In this document: positions 13,101 through 26,517 of the stretch, piece after piece
Numbering within the stretch: the first letter of the stretch is position 1
Layout of the letters: every line of letters begins with the position of its first letter
Assembly: GCA_024362935.1 (NCBI GenBank)
Contig: JANCRA010000001.1
Location: 51,743,501-51,807,500 of the forward strand
Origin: Setophaga petechia
Lineage: Eukaryota; Chordata; Aves; Passeriformes; Parulidae
Direction: 5' to 3'
Length of the DNA: 64,000 bases
Program-made: the position numbers and the translations under genes
The notes under the pieces: generated by a model
Seen by the model: only the letters and a program-made list of their open reading frames with translations
Told to the model about the DNA's origin: nothing
Database searches by the model: none

Positions 13101-13737
13101 AAAACAGCACATTACTGGAAAGGAAACAAACAGCTAACGCACCATAAAGAATGATACTCCATTTTCCCTGCTTGGATTGTGCCTCACAGCTGGAGAGCAG
13201 TCTTGTGGAATAAAGATAATTGTCTGCCAACAAAGAAAGAAGATGCATACAGGCAGCATCCAGTAACCCTAAATGTCTAACTGTTGATTTCCCTTTCTCT
13301 CACTCTGTAAAACCAGAATATAATTCATCATTTCACTTTTGTGTTCAAAAAAGGTGACAGAGAAAAAAAGAAAAGTGGGACTGTATGGAAAGTTATATAC
13401 ATATTAAGTGGGTATTACCTTTGAAAACTCGAGCTGCTTTTGTTTTTAAAAAGCTGTGAATTCTGAACACAAGTGACTGGAAGTAAAGCAGTGCCAGCTC
13501 AAGGAGCCATATCTATGCTGTGGACATTTCAGAGCCATTTTCTCACAACCTAGAACAATTCTGTTTCCACAGCTGTTAAACCACAACCTGCCTGTTAAGG
13601 GAACCTTCCTGTCTGAGCACTCAGGATCTACTCTGTCAGTCACCTTCCCATCACCAGGGACTGCCAATATTGGGGCAGAGGCCCCTTCACCATGGGAGGC
13701 TCCAGTGATGGATGCCCTGCCTGACTCCTGCATGCCT

Positions 13738-13761
13738 CACACACACACACAGACAGACAGG
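13738..13761. repeat. (CA)n-(CAGA)n microsatellite
   Basis: A short compound microsatellite: about six and a half CA units followed by CAGA-type units. It is too short to be strongly variable but could be polymorphic. Confidence 0.85.
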
Positions 13762-15585
13762 TTTCCCTTACTCTTTGTTAACGGGTCAGTGGCAGGTCTT
13801 GGCCCCTTTCCATGGGCTCCAGTCACTTCCTGACATCCTCAGGACAACCTGCAGCTTGCACTCCAGCTGCACACCGAGCTACCTGGATGATGTGTATTCC
13901 ACAGCAATGCCCCAGCCTGAGGAACTATGCCACTCAGGAATGTAGAGCCCTGGACATATGCAGGTCAGCTTGGGACAGTGGGGACAGAGGACTCTGTGCA
14001 TCTTAGGGCTGTGATGCTGTTACAGGTTACAAAAGACGAGTCCAAGAAAAGCTGTCCTACAAGAGAAAGCAGGAAAACATGACATTTAAGAACAAAAAAC
14101 CAAACTCCTCTCTTGTAAAAGTGGCATAGACTATATTTAAGTATTTCAGTAATTCCTCACTGCAATATGGGCCTTGTCACTGTCTTTGTTCTAACCATTT
14201 GTCCTGTTCCAATCAGGAATACAAATATAGATAACTGAGAAGGAAGTTAAACATCTGATCTCCCTTTAAGATATTATCATCCAGGATGCAGAGCAATTTC
14301 TAATGCTGCAAGACCTTTGTGATGTGAGCTTTAAAGCCCTATTTAGCTCTTCTTGCCACATGTTCCTCATCACCAGAGAAGCCGAGCACCCTGCAGCACT
14401 AAGGCAGATATAGTCCCAATATTATTTTGAAGCAGGGACTTCTAAATATCCTTCTAGAGCAACACCCACATTGTACATTTCATTGTGGCACCGCCCCACT
14501 CGGGATTACCTTCAGAGAGCCTGCCTTGCTAACAGTACAAACACTACCTGTGCTTTGCAAAATACCTCAGAGCTGCTATTCCCAGGCCTGTGTCAATCTC
14601 TAGGTCTTGTTCCCAGAGAAGCAGATTTTACCCCACACACCTGATGGCTCTAGATCTCTTACTAGCTCCTTCCACTTCTTTTCCAAGAAGGGTTTGAAAT
14701 GCAAATGGAATGCAACCCTCTGTCCCACACCTTGACCACTGCAGCAGTACCTCAGAATCACTTTTAAATCTATTTAGTGTAAAGGGCTGATGAAATGGTT
14801 TAATATCTCCTGGTTTATGGGGCCATGCAGCACAGAATACACACTTAAGAGACTTTCTGAGCTCCCATGGAAAGAAATAAGCCCAGACAGTCATTGAATC
14901 TGCACCAAGGCACTCAGTGGAACACATTGCCTTAAGTCTGCTGTCCAAAATCACACAGACAGATGCACTAGCCACAAGCACATCTCCAGACCTTCCAAGA
15001 TGCCACTCCTTCAGAGATGCTAAAGCATCTCATGGAAGCATTCCCTCCAGGAATCATCCTTCTCTACTGTGCAGCTTTCATCTCCCTGATAGTTGAGAGT
15101 GTCTCTGTAACACAGATAAAAGTGACAAGGTCACCCAGGCCTTGATGTGAATCCTGTAATGAGGCACAGGGATGCCAGTATGTTTTCTTAAGGCTATTTA
15201 AGAAACGGAGACTGTAATCAATTATCGTCAGCTCTGGAAATGAGGCTGATACAGAAGATGAAAGAAAACTGCTAGAGAAGCACAAAGATCCCCACTGCAC
15301 TGTTTTTCAAAATTCTTTGAAATAGTTTCATTAGAAGATTTTTTTCTTTTCTTTTACCCCTATAATAACACTGAAATTCCAAAGACTACTTCTTTAAAGA
15401 CAAGATGTCAACTTTGATAGGAGATTAGTTTGGACATTCAGAAGTAAGGATACTTGCAAACAACTAAAACCAAACCAGCCACTTTCCACAGCAAAACAGG
15501 AATAAAAGAAAGGGCTGCAGGCAACTGGGCATTGCTAAGACATAAAGAAAAATTATTGCTATGTTCTTAAGATATGCACCTTAGT

Positions 15586-15637
15586 AAAAAAAAAACAAAG
15601 AACAAAAAAACCCAAAAAAACCCAAAAAACAAAAATC
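15586..15637. repeat. A/C-rich low-complexity tract (CCCAAAAAAA-type)
   Basis: An A-rich stretch with three A runs of six to seven bases separated by CCC, giving a short (CCCAAAAAAA) array flanked by AACAAAG words. It is one of several A/C-rich tracts in the window that run in the same orientation. Confidence 0.8.
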
Positions 15638-18600
15638 AATGAAACAATTCCAAGATAAATCTACTTTAAATTATTTTGACATGTATACAAAAAAAAATCT
15701 TGATATCTTAATCAAGGAAGGAAAAATGCCAGGGGCAATTCCACCATGACTAAATCCCAGGTACTCATCCTCTTTGTGGTATATCCCTTTCTTTTTTGCA
15801 ATGGGTAAGTAAAAATGGAGTTCAATTGAAAGTTAAAAAAACAAAAAAACTTCTCAGAGGTTTTGTTAATTAGCAAAGCTGTCTTTAAACTGGCCTGTGA
15901 TCTCACAGTAAGTTTATTTTAACGCATGTTCAAAATCCAGAATTTGTGATGATGCTAAAGCATTAATTTCAGACTATTTTCCAATACTGCTTAGCAGTGA
16001 AAACAAATGAGAAACAAGGAAAAAATATTCTATGGTTTTGCTACAATCCAGGTTCTTAAGATAAGCAGGTACAAACTTAGCAAGGCAGTGGAGCTGAACC
16101 CATTTAAACTGTCTTAAACTCGGCTTCTCATACACACCTTAGCAATTGCAAGTGAATGTTTCAAAGTGGCACTAAAAAGGAAGCACATTTCTGTGGTAAA
16201 GCCAGCCTGAACAACGCTATAGAATTCCTGATTAACACACCTTTGAAAGAGGTGCTGAGGATTCCCAGACCACATCCAGGATAGAAGGTAGCATTTACAA
16301 ATAAGGCCAACCCCTTTCCTGAAACATAAACATTTCAGGACATCAAGGAATCACAGCATTTGGAAGGGAAGTTTTAATGCACTAAAATTTCCAGATGCTA
16401 TCAAACAGAAACATTTTTCCCATATAATTCTTTTTTGCAAACACAGAAAACTGAGCATTTTGATCCACCAAATTTCCATATACAAGCTGAACAGGGGAAA
16501 CTGTACCAGGACAATAGGTTGTGGGAAGTGCAAGATAAAATACAGCTTCGTTCTGCTTGATGGTAAAGGTTTCACTTTGCTGTGGTCTAAACACATAAGT
16601 GTCACAGCCCAGTGAGTATCCTGACTTTTTAGTTGTTGAGCCAATCAGCTGCAGCTTAGGGCAAGTTTTTCCCAGAATATTTTGGCAAGCAGACTGACTG
16701 TAAGCAACTCTGGTCACTCTGCTGTCAAACAAAGCCTCCTGTGATGCTCCTCTCAGAAATGATAGAGTCCATTTTGGAGACTAAACCAGTGCTTATTTTT
16801 ATCTGCAGTGTCGACACATCTGTCTTGGACTGAGCACTCCAAACTGAACACTCTGGACAATAAAGTCTCAGGATGATGAACAAGGAGAAGATCAGACAGC
16901 TGTGCCATGTTTAATGAAAAGGCAAACAGCAAACAAAAAATTTTGGAAAATTCTTGATCGCAGGTACCCTGCTTTTACTACTCTCCAATGGCCCTCAGGC
17001 ATTTAATTCCCTTAGGTTCCTTGAAAAATTCCAGCAGACGTTGCTTGAACCAGATAAATTGGCATATATCACCAGAATGCTGCAGCTCTGCTGAAACCAT
17101 CATCCTACTCTTTTATTCCTTGAGAATGTGATAAGCTCCATGACTGATTGCAGCTGGGCAAGACACAGACCTGCAGGAAGTGACAGTTCCTCCCTGCTGC
17201 AGCAAAACTGTGAACTCAAAGTTCTTCAACAAACTGCAAAACCTGTTGGGAACTGAGGGTGGGTTTGTGTGCGTTTAGCCCAGACTCATCCTAAGCTCTC
17301 ATCCCTACTTGGCTGATTAAACATAACTGGATCCTTCACAGCTACTTTAGCTTCACCAGAGTAGAGTGACTAAAATCCAAATCATCGCTGTGTTTTAATG
17401 CATAAGGTTTTGGGAACAAGACTACAAGCACAGTGCAGAGCTCCTTTATTTTGGGGTGCCCTAACAAGCAAACAAAGTTTCCTTTTATAAAGCCTTTATA
17501 ACGGAAGAAGAAAGTTACAATATATCAGTTAAACTGAGAAAAAAACATTCCTTGTTTACTGTTGGAAAAACAGGATTAATGTGTTCTAACTCATGATGTC
17601 AAAAGGGAAAATTCATAATTCATAAATTCCTATAAAAAAATTATCATCCCATGATAGGTGTTAGCTTACAGATGACAAGCCTTATTGCTCAAAATTCTCC
17701 TGAAATAAGACATTAAATTGATATTTAGATCCAAATCTGTCCTGTTTTGAATGCACAGTTTTATATATTAAATAACTAGTTATACTACCAGTCTTCTCCC
17801 AAGGATGGTCTTTGCTGTTCACAGAATGTCACACCTTTCTTTTCATATAAATACCATGTAATTTTTATTTATTTTTGTTTTCACAGACATTCTTTTCTCT
17901 ATTAGAGCTGCTATGCTATATATACTCAAGCCTTTCTTGTTAGATCAATCAATATTTTATTTACAAGAAAAATGCCTTATTTAAATTGTGAGAGAAGCAA
18001 GGTTATTGCTGAAACATTGCCACGTAAATAAACTGCTGAAGAAGCCACCTGAATAGGAAATTTTTCTCTGTAGAATGCTGTTCCATGAGGAGTGCAAGTG
18101 GTGTTGTAACCAAATTCACTGGATGAGCATGACTTCACATAACTGCACCTGCCTTAGGGGCCTCCCAGCCTGTATCATAAGCAGTGAAAATCCATCTGCT
18201 CCAACTAAAACCATGCAACAACCAGCATGAAGAGCTACCTTGGCGTTTTCCCTGCAGCTCTGCAGGAAATAGTCTCTCTACCCTATGACCCTCTTGAATT
18301 TAGATATCTTCTGTCCTGTATCTGAACAGCACGGATGGTTTTGAAAGGGCTTTTTTTGTTTCGAGAAAAGTTGTTTTTTGTGAGAGGGTGTTAATGATGG
18401 GGGGCAGGGAGATCAATATAGAAAAGAAGGAGGAGAACATAAAAGAGTAGAAGAGAAGGGTCAAGATGTATTTCCCAGACCAGCAGGTAGCTTAGCTGAT
18501 GACACATTCCCTTTCATAAGGCAGTAGGAAAACTCCTATGAATTATGTGCTATGACAGCATGTAACTTTCCTTTCCATACCCCATACAATTACCTTACTT

Positions 18601-21600
18601 CTTTTGGCATTCCAGAAGACTCGTTAGTTTGGGCTTGAAACACTCTTTGGAGCTTGAGAAACTTCTCATCAAAAGAATTTTCAAAGGCAGTACCTTCCAG
18701 GTGTCAATTCAAAACCATCTCATCAGAAATTTTCCAGTCAGTTTTAATTCTGCTACCTTATAGTGCCAGGAAGAAATGATGTAGACATTACTGAAATCAA
18801 TTATGCAAGATTAAAGAGTCCACTTAGTGCCTAGTTTCTCCTTCCCATAAAGGTCCTTCATTGGAAATCAGGTTACTTCCAGCTCATTTTTGTAAGCTGG
18901 AAAGATGGAGTTCTTTAAAACTCACACTACCAGAACTTTTCTCTAGCATCCAGCCCATTTTGGTGGGTTTTTTTTGTGGTTGTTTCCTGCATCTTCTCCA
19001 TTTTTTTTTGCCAATTTCCATAGTACATATTTGAGTCCTTAAATGAGAGCTTAAAAGGAATCTGTTATTAGGGAAATTGAAGAAGGTTTATGTTTAGGTA
19101 ATTGTAATTAGTAAAGAACTTTGCATTATGTGTAACTTGACTTAAGCCTTCCAATGTACTGCACTGCAGTGCATTTCTCACCCTACAAGTACATCCCTCC
19201 ACATTTTCCAGTGCTTACTCACGGTGTTTCAGGAGCTAGCACAGAAACTCTTGGCACCTTTTTAGACACAGCTTTGAATAATGTGAGTAGTTTACATTGG
19301 AAGGTCTACTTCCTCCATATTTTAATCTGTTTGGTTTTTAAGTTCTGTCCTACTTTTTTCAAATGTAGCATATCTTCATATTTGTGTTCAGACTTAGTAC
19401 TAGGAGTCCTGTTTCAAGTATTTATCAGAAACTGCAACAAAGAAAAAACTATGCTCTGTTTCTTAAACCAGTGTCTACCTATTCCATAGCCTTAGTTTTC
19501 ACACAAGGACCAGACTTTCTAGAACACACTTCCTAATTGTTGGATTCTGTTTGCAAGTAGCTGGATGAGCAGGATTGTAATGAAATATTTAAGAAACAAT
19601 CAAAGTGCTGATGAATAGTGCCATTTGCCCCACTGAACTACTACAGGCAAACACAGTTTTTGATGCACAGGTTCCCCTGATGTCTGGGAGTGACAGCAAG
19701 TCAGGAGAAGGAATAAGGATGCTTTTCCTACACTTAGCATAAGAGGAAAGCTCCCTGGATTGTCTGGTTGTTACACGTAATAGCATAAAAATCCTACACT
19801 GCTTTACGATATCTCAGCCTCTCTTAGAAGGGAGCAATTTAACAAGAAGTGATGTTACTGTCTCCTTCGTAAAACATTTTCCAATATCAAGGGGCAAGAC
19901 ACAAATCAATAATGAACTGTATTACATAGGATGCGGCACCTGTGCAATTGTGTAGCCTGGTCTCAAGAACTGAGCTCTCTTCTGTTTGAGAATATAGTAA
20001 ACAATGAATAAGCAGGAATGAGTGGAAGATTATTTTGTTGATGATATTCTGCAGGAAATTGAGTTAGCAGCATCTGAAAGTACCCAACAGTGAATCCCAC
20101 TGCCTCTGCTCCCCAGATTTCAGCCAGAACAGTAAGAGGAGCTTGTAGAGTTAAGCTCATTTCACTTGCTAAAAATATTTGTGAAAATAAGAATCTGCAA
20201 AAATACTGCCTGGAATTTTTCAGGGCTCAATGTTTCTACTTCTGCTTCTCTACTACAAGCAATATGTTTCCCTTCTTGGTGATTTGATAAAAGGCTCTAA
20301 TCCTGGTGGGAGTTTCAAATTTGCCAATGGAATGGAATACTCACACATGCAGTTCTGTTATTCTTGTTGGCTGCCCTGTCTGCGATTCTGTGAACACCGT
20401 GTGAGATCTCAGGAACTGATCTAACAGCAGCTTGTCTTTGGAAGCAGCAATAATATTTTAAATTTTGATCATTAGGATACCAAATGCTTTTTAGGCAATT
20501 TTGGATGATCCTTGTGCCAACAGGTTAAAGGAGCACTGCTCAGTAGAACATATATTCAGCTAGGAATATAAGCCTGAGTAGCAACAGAATGTCTAGGGCT
20601 TGGGAGGGGGATGAGGCTCTGCAGGATGGTGTGCAGAGTAACCTGAGTAGATGTCACCTGAAAAGTGAGGACTCTGGGACCTGGACTTGTTCTATAAAAC
20701 ATCAGGCACTTAGTTAAAACCAGTTAAACGAGAATCAATGCAGATAAATTGCAAAAATGGTGTGCTGAATCACCCACTGAAATGGCCAGAAAGAAACAGG
20801 ACACAACAAGCAGTTCACTTTTCTCTATGTTATTGGAAGGATGAGCAGAGCAATGCAGAAGTGCACCCACTGCTAGCTAAAGCAGTCCCAGTTAAGAATG
20901 CAGCAATGGATGAGATAAGCCTCAGCTCACTGCCCAGTGTCCCAGGGACGCCTTGGTGAGAGACACTGCCCTGCTGCAGCCTGGCTACCTCAAGGTATCG
21001 ATGTCATTTTACCACACAGGCACAGAGGACTTAAGCAGCAGGGTCTATATAGCTCAAAAGCATCAGCCTCAGAGCTCAGGGGGAAAATAAAAGAATCAAG
21101 ATATTCATTGAAAGACTTATATTCTTAGACTAACCTCAGTATATGATGGAGATTCAATGTATTTTTCTTTTCCACAACTCAGGAACTGAGACTCTGGGAA
21201 GGAATCCATTAGACAATCCCTTCTCATTTTCTCCACTGCTGCAGCAAATGGCTGTGAGAAAATTAAGCTCAAATGCTAAGTTCCTCTTCAGGGCTTAACT
21301 CTGTGGAAGGCCATATCTTCTTATGAAAAGGAAGCCTCTCCGACATCCACAGCCAGAAGTGTTAGCATCTTTTTCCCCTCATTCACAAGATAAAGAGCCC
21401 TACAACCTCTAAATGCATTGCAAATGGACTTCACTGTTTATGCTTTATCTTTATGCCTGGAGGAGAATGCAGGCCACAGCATCTTGGTGAAATGACCTTT
21501 AAAATCTTCTTATGCTGCAGCGGAAAGAGACAAGATGCCCCAAAGCAAAGCTTAGAATCCTCTGGCTCAACCTCTAAAAGTTCACCATGGCAGAGGGAAT

Positions 21601-24167
21601 AGAGGGCAAAAGAGAGTGCAGAAATTTGCAGGGGAGCTGGGAAAAATCAACTGCTCTGTCAGGATGTTTGAGATGGGCTCCCCACTACAATATAAAATAC
21701 AGTGGGGGATATTTTGAGTGGGCTTGGGTTGAGAATATAACTTTCTTCACAGAAGGTGAAGAAACTTCAGACAGGACTGTTTGTTCACCAAAGCATTTTT
21801 CAGGCAGCCAAACCCAGGAATTAAAATCCCCCTGAAAGTGGAAAAGACTGACTATGTCACCCAGCAGCACAGCAAGTGCTGTGCACATGAAACCCTGAGG
21901 GAAGCTAGGAAGGATCTAAGAGGACTAAGTGTGAAGTGAGGACAGTTTTTTGAACTGGGTCAGTCCCGGACATGAGAGTCACAGCTATACTTCCCTGAAG
22001 TCCTTAGGGAAAAATAAAGCCATTACTTAAAGAGGCAACATCTTTGGTGCTTGCATTCAGCCGGCAGCTTTTTGTAATGACGTTTTTGGGCTCTGATCCC
22101 TGAATTACTGTGAAGTTTTGCCTTCAGCACCTAAACATATTAAGAGGCTGTTTCTGTGACACAAGGCAGCTCAAGGCTCCATGAAGGACATCAGGACTTC
22201 AGAGTGCCTGATGCAGAGATATCTTTTCAAAATAGGACAGAGACTTCTATAAATAGCCTTGGGCAATCAGAAAGCTTTGGCCATTACATATGTTCTCTAT
22301 ACTAAGTCCTCAGCAAAGGTTTCAATCAGCATAAACCAAGGTTCAATAAAGGGTTGAATCAAAGGCCTAGCCCTATAAACAGTCAATTTTGTGCCATGAA
22401 AGATGACATTTATTGAACTCCTATTTCTGTCCAAGCAATCCTATGGTGCTTGAATTTTAATCCATTCCTCAACGGATGATTGGAGCAAGCATAAAATAAA
22501 ATGTCTGAATAAAACAGAAATATCAGTCATCAAATCTGCTGTCAAGGTTTCTTGCAGCCAGTGCAACCACAATAAAGCTGAGGGTTATGTCAAAGTACAC
22601 TGGATATTTGCTGCTGCCAAGGCATTTGTAAGCAGTGTTCCCTAATAATGCTTCAGGTTTCTTTTTCACCTTACAGAGGACAGTTTCAGAGCATTATTGC
22701 AGTGGCATCGACTTTGTTCCCTCTGTCACTGTAAAGCTTCATTTGTAACAGGCAAGCTTAGAGTCTCTGAGACCATTTTCTACTGAGAGTTGTCTGGCAT
22801 TTTCAATTTCCTATGGAGATGTGATCAAACCAACAGAAGTTGCCTATAGCATTTATTTCTCCAGCTGAGAGGGCTGCAAAAATATGTAATACATAGCAAT
22901 CATGGCACAAAAAGATCAATGACTGAAATATTTGCAGCTCTCAACAACCTCCAGAATTCAACAACCTCTCAACTACAATGTAAGTGCATTATCTGTCGTG
23001 CAGAAGCATTGCACACCCACTGCATATGTCCTTTACACTCTACCCAGCTTTAGGGTCAGTTCATGGGTTATTCATGTAGTCCCATCAAAAGCACAGACCT
23101 ACCAAGCTTTCAGAATGGGACAGATTTCTAGAGATGTTTCTGCACGGTCTGTGGAAAATCCTGCTCCAGCTGCTGTGACTCTGTAGCTGCTAGGAATTAG
23201 CACTTGTGAGCAGGGCTCTGTTTGCAATGGAGGAGGCAGGAGCAGTCCAAAGATGGGCCCAAATATTGCATCTCTCTTTCTCACCCTGAGCCAAATAAAG
23301 ACTTTCCTCAGGATGTTAATTGCAGTCTGCTGTAATTGTGCACGCAAATCAAACTCAAGTGACCCATCCCTCTTCTCTCCTGAAACCTACTCCAGACACA
23401 CAGGTTAAGGTTACTGGAAAGCATGAGTGCATCTGATGTGCCTAACAGTGCCAGCTAAACCATGCCCAGGCACATCCTTAGGGAGAGCTGTCACAGAAAC
23501 TCTTTGCTACATCATTCTCATGGGCTATTTCAGGGCTCAATGAAGAGTCCTGGAGAGAGCAGTGGTACTGGCTCTGGTACAAAAAGGATGCCATAGACCT
23601 CCCTCCCCTTCTCCCAAAACTGAAAGGAAACAGACTCAGCAGCTTCTACTGGTCTGGACAAGCCCACCAGAAGTAGCTGCCTGAACAATATACAAAATGG
23701 CACCAACCAATCTTTCTCAGCTGTACAGCAGGGTAAGAAAGTAATGATTCCATTTCAGGAATACCAACAGCAATTATGCATTTGACATCAGTGACATATC
23801 AGACCCATGAATTGAAAAGGCAGCACCAATTGCAGACCCCTATCATTAACAACCTGAAAGTTATTAATCTATTTAATTGCAAGTGTAGCTTGGTGTCTGA
23901 GGACAGGACTTTGATCATTAATATTTGATAAGCACAGACTTGTTCATTATTATGTTTTGGAGTCAAATTGAAGTATTGAAAATTGATGGGCAACTCTTAA
24001 GCCATCTCTCTCATTGCCTAAAGGAGTTTTTTTTACCCTCCAATTTCCATGTCCTATCTCCCAACTCTTATCCTGGAACAGCATCCCTGTATTAACCTAG
24101 TGCAAGATCAATATTCCAGCATTCATTCCCAGAAATATTCTTGCTTATTTCCTGACCCTCCAAGCCA

Positions 24168-24231
24168 GAAAAACCCCAAACTAACCAACCCTAAAAAGAA
24201 AACCACAAACCACCCACAACAAACCAACAAA
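24168..24231. repeat. A/C-rich low-complexity tract
   Basis: About 64 bases made almost wholly of A and C, with words such as AACCAACC, AAACCAC and CACCCACAAC. On the opposite strand it reads as the GGTTTGTT-like sequence common in songbird genomes. Confidence 0.8.
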
Positions 24232-24894
24232 GGTCAGTTGAACTCTGCCATCAAAAAATACACCTAGGGTAAACACAATTCAGTTTTCAAGCTCCAGCAG
24301 ATATGAAAATTCAGCATTGGATATGAACTGAGATTAAGATTCAGTACCATATAAATTTGTATTAATCAAGAATAAGTTAACAGGAAAATAGCAAAGCAAT
24401 CAATTGTTAGTGTGTCCTTATGGGATCAGCCTTATATAAACTTTGTGAAAAAGGTTACCACAGACCAGTGATGAGTACCCTGTAGCCTGTGATGTTCATT
24501 CAGAAATCCAAAGCAGCAAAGAAGAACCACAGGCAAGGAAAATTCACAAGTGAACTTTTGAACTCTCCAAGTAGGCAGTGTTATCAGGGGAAGAACAAGT
24601 TAGGATTTGATGTTCTGGAAAACAACCAATTTTCATATAGGATTGAGAAATTTTTCATTTCAAATAAGAGAAACAAAATTGAGTTCTGAAGCTATATTGT
24701 AAAAGTCAGAGGTAGAACTAGGACCCAAATATTAAGACAGTATTAACAGGAGCCTTCCCTTACTAAAACAACCATCAAAAGGTGGTACAAATATGATTTT
24801 TATCTCCTTTCTTTTTAATGTAATGGCCACCTGACTTCCCAGTTGCTTGAAAGAACCATTACTTCCTGCATTTTTTATCCTTTTATTATTTTAC

Positions 24895-25160
24895 TGCACC
24901 ACATGGCTACACACATAATTAAGGATTTAAATAATGAATAGATATTAGCATTATGTAAATCATCACCATCATTTTCCATTAATGGGAACTGGTGGTAACT
25001 GCCTGTGAATCACAAGCATTAGAAGTCACACAGACTTATACATTTTTAAATTTGAAACTATATGCCTATTATAAATTACAATCAAAGCAGCTCTTTTGAC
25101 TACCGTTAGATTGTTCCCAAGTCAATCTGTTGCACATCTGTTAGCTAAACTTTATGTCCA
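24895..25160. promoter_or_regulatory. Candidate conserved non-coding element (inferred)
   Basis: An AT-rich, non-repetitive block with TAATTAAGG at its left end, an ATTAGCATT plus octamer-like ATGTAAAT cluster (24944-24960), and a CATTAATGG palindrome-like site near 24978. No transposon signature is present. It was picked on texture alone and may be ordinary intergenic DNA. Confidence 0.18.
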
Positions 25161-26391
25161 AGGCCCTTAAGAAAATATGGAATATATTAATATCTTGAAT
25201 TAGGAGAGCACAGAGTGCTCAAACTGTGATTATCCTAACCAAAATTAAAACCTCCAAGTTAACATTATGTATGTCTATTCAAATTACACTTAGCTAAGGT
25301 CAGTTATGAAAAACAATTGCCATCTCACCACTTACTGCTTTCATTTGTCTTTTTTAATAAACTCATTACCGAGCTATAATTGGAGCAGTTCACTTAGGCC
25401 AGGTCTGGAGAGCATTGCTTTTCTTAACTCTTCTTGCTCTGCCTATTTCCTCTGTGGCTTGGGGCTTAATGCACTGACAGTCCAAATAATGAATTCAACA
25501 ACAGGCAAGACATCAAAGTCTATTCTGAATGGTACACTGCACGGTTTTCTTGTTCTACATAAACACATTTTAATACCAGTGTCAATAAAATATCTAAATC
25601 AGCAGCAAAGGCTAATAGGACACCCTTGTACATCCCCCTGGAGCACTCAGGAGTCAGCAATGAGGTTCACTCTGCAGCCATCCACATGGCTGAGATATTA
25701 GTGACAAGCGCTCTTAAGCTACATTTCTTGTAACATAATTTCACAGTTCATGCAGAAAGACCAGAAAATCCCGAGCTAAAAACACTGCACTGTCGATGAA
25801 AAGAGGATTTGGAGGACACAGTCTACAACTGGAAGCTGGGCACCTCATCTGCTCTGTCTCTTCAGCTTCTCCCACCACAACAGTGCTCCTGTTCTGTAGG
25901 ATGAAAGTGGCTGTGGAGAAGTGTCTTGGGAAAAGTTCCATGTTCCAGCTACACATGTTTACAGACCCTACAGTGGGCACACTAATATTACTCTGCTTAG
26001 AGTTCCTTCATGTGTCTCAGAATTTTTTGTCCCTGCTACACTTCCTCCCCATTATCCAGTCTATTTTTCAAACATCAAAATCCAAGATCTGAAATGTTTC
26101 CAGAAACACCCTGAATATCAGACTATGAAATTAACATATTGTTAAAAGAAATTATATTGGTCAACAGGCAGGTAAGTAGCATAAGAGTTGCCTAACCTGT
26201 GTTTTTACTGAGAAACGAGAAAGTAAATATTAGTTTGGAGTGCTATGGCAAGGGTAACTTGGCTGTATTGTCCAGGATATGTAATGCCTGGCTGCAGATT
26301 AATATGAAAAGAGAATTGAGACAATATTACCTGTTCAATGGCATACATGATATATGTTAGTTCCTCAAATCTTATCTCAGATCTGCTTTGA

Positions 26392-26410
26392 TAAAGCAGA
26401 ACAACATTTT
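26392..26410. repeat. Perfect 8-bp hairpin
   Basis: TCTGCTTT (26392-26399) and AAAGCAGA (26403-26410) are perfect inverted repeats with a 3-base loop, GAT. The stem is too short for a microRNA precursor, so it is recorded as a structural curiosity. Confidence 0.8.
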
Positions 26411-26496
26411 GAAATCAGAGCCATGAGAACTATTACAACAGTACTGAACTGCATTACTTGCTGAAACAAAATCCTTGCCCATCAACTCAGCAACCC

Positions 26497-26517
26497 AGTA
26501 CTACTACTGGTAGTACT
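26497..26517. repeat. Perfect 8-bp inverted repeat
   Basis: AGTACTAC (26497-26504) and GTAGTACT (26510-26517) are perfect inverted repeats around the loop TACTG. The arms also contain TAC/GTA triplet repetition, so slippage can explain it. Confidence 0.8.

Larger units (their letters stand above)
10186..19999. other. Unique non-coding sequence
   Basis: No gene or mobile element is recognised. The longest minus-strand frames (117 codons at 14628-14981 and 116 codons at 16382-16732) have no known domain, and the second begins at TTG, not ATG. Simple repeats at 13738 and 15586 are listed separately. Confidence 0.5.

Noticed and set aside
16351..16732. Two overlapping minus-strand frames (97 and 116 codons)
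   Set aside because: The longer one starts at TTG, not ATG, no family is recognised, and no convincing splice sites bound it. It might be worth a protein search but cannot be called an exon.
16790..16890. Possible second LTR end with GACAATAAAGTCTC
   Set aside because: Only the AATAAA-like word resembles an LTR. I found no TATA box at the right distance, no TG...CA termini and no flanking duplication.
25306..25701. 131-codon plus-strand ATG frame
   Set aside because: No family signature, and composition follows the local base content.
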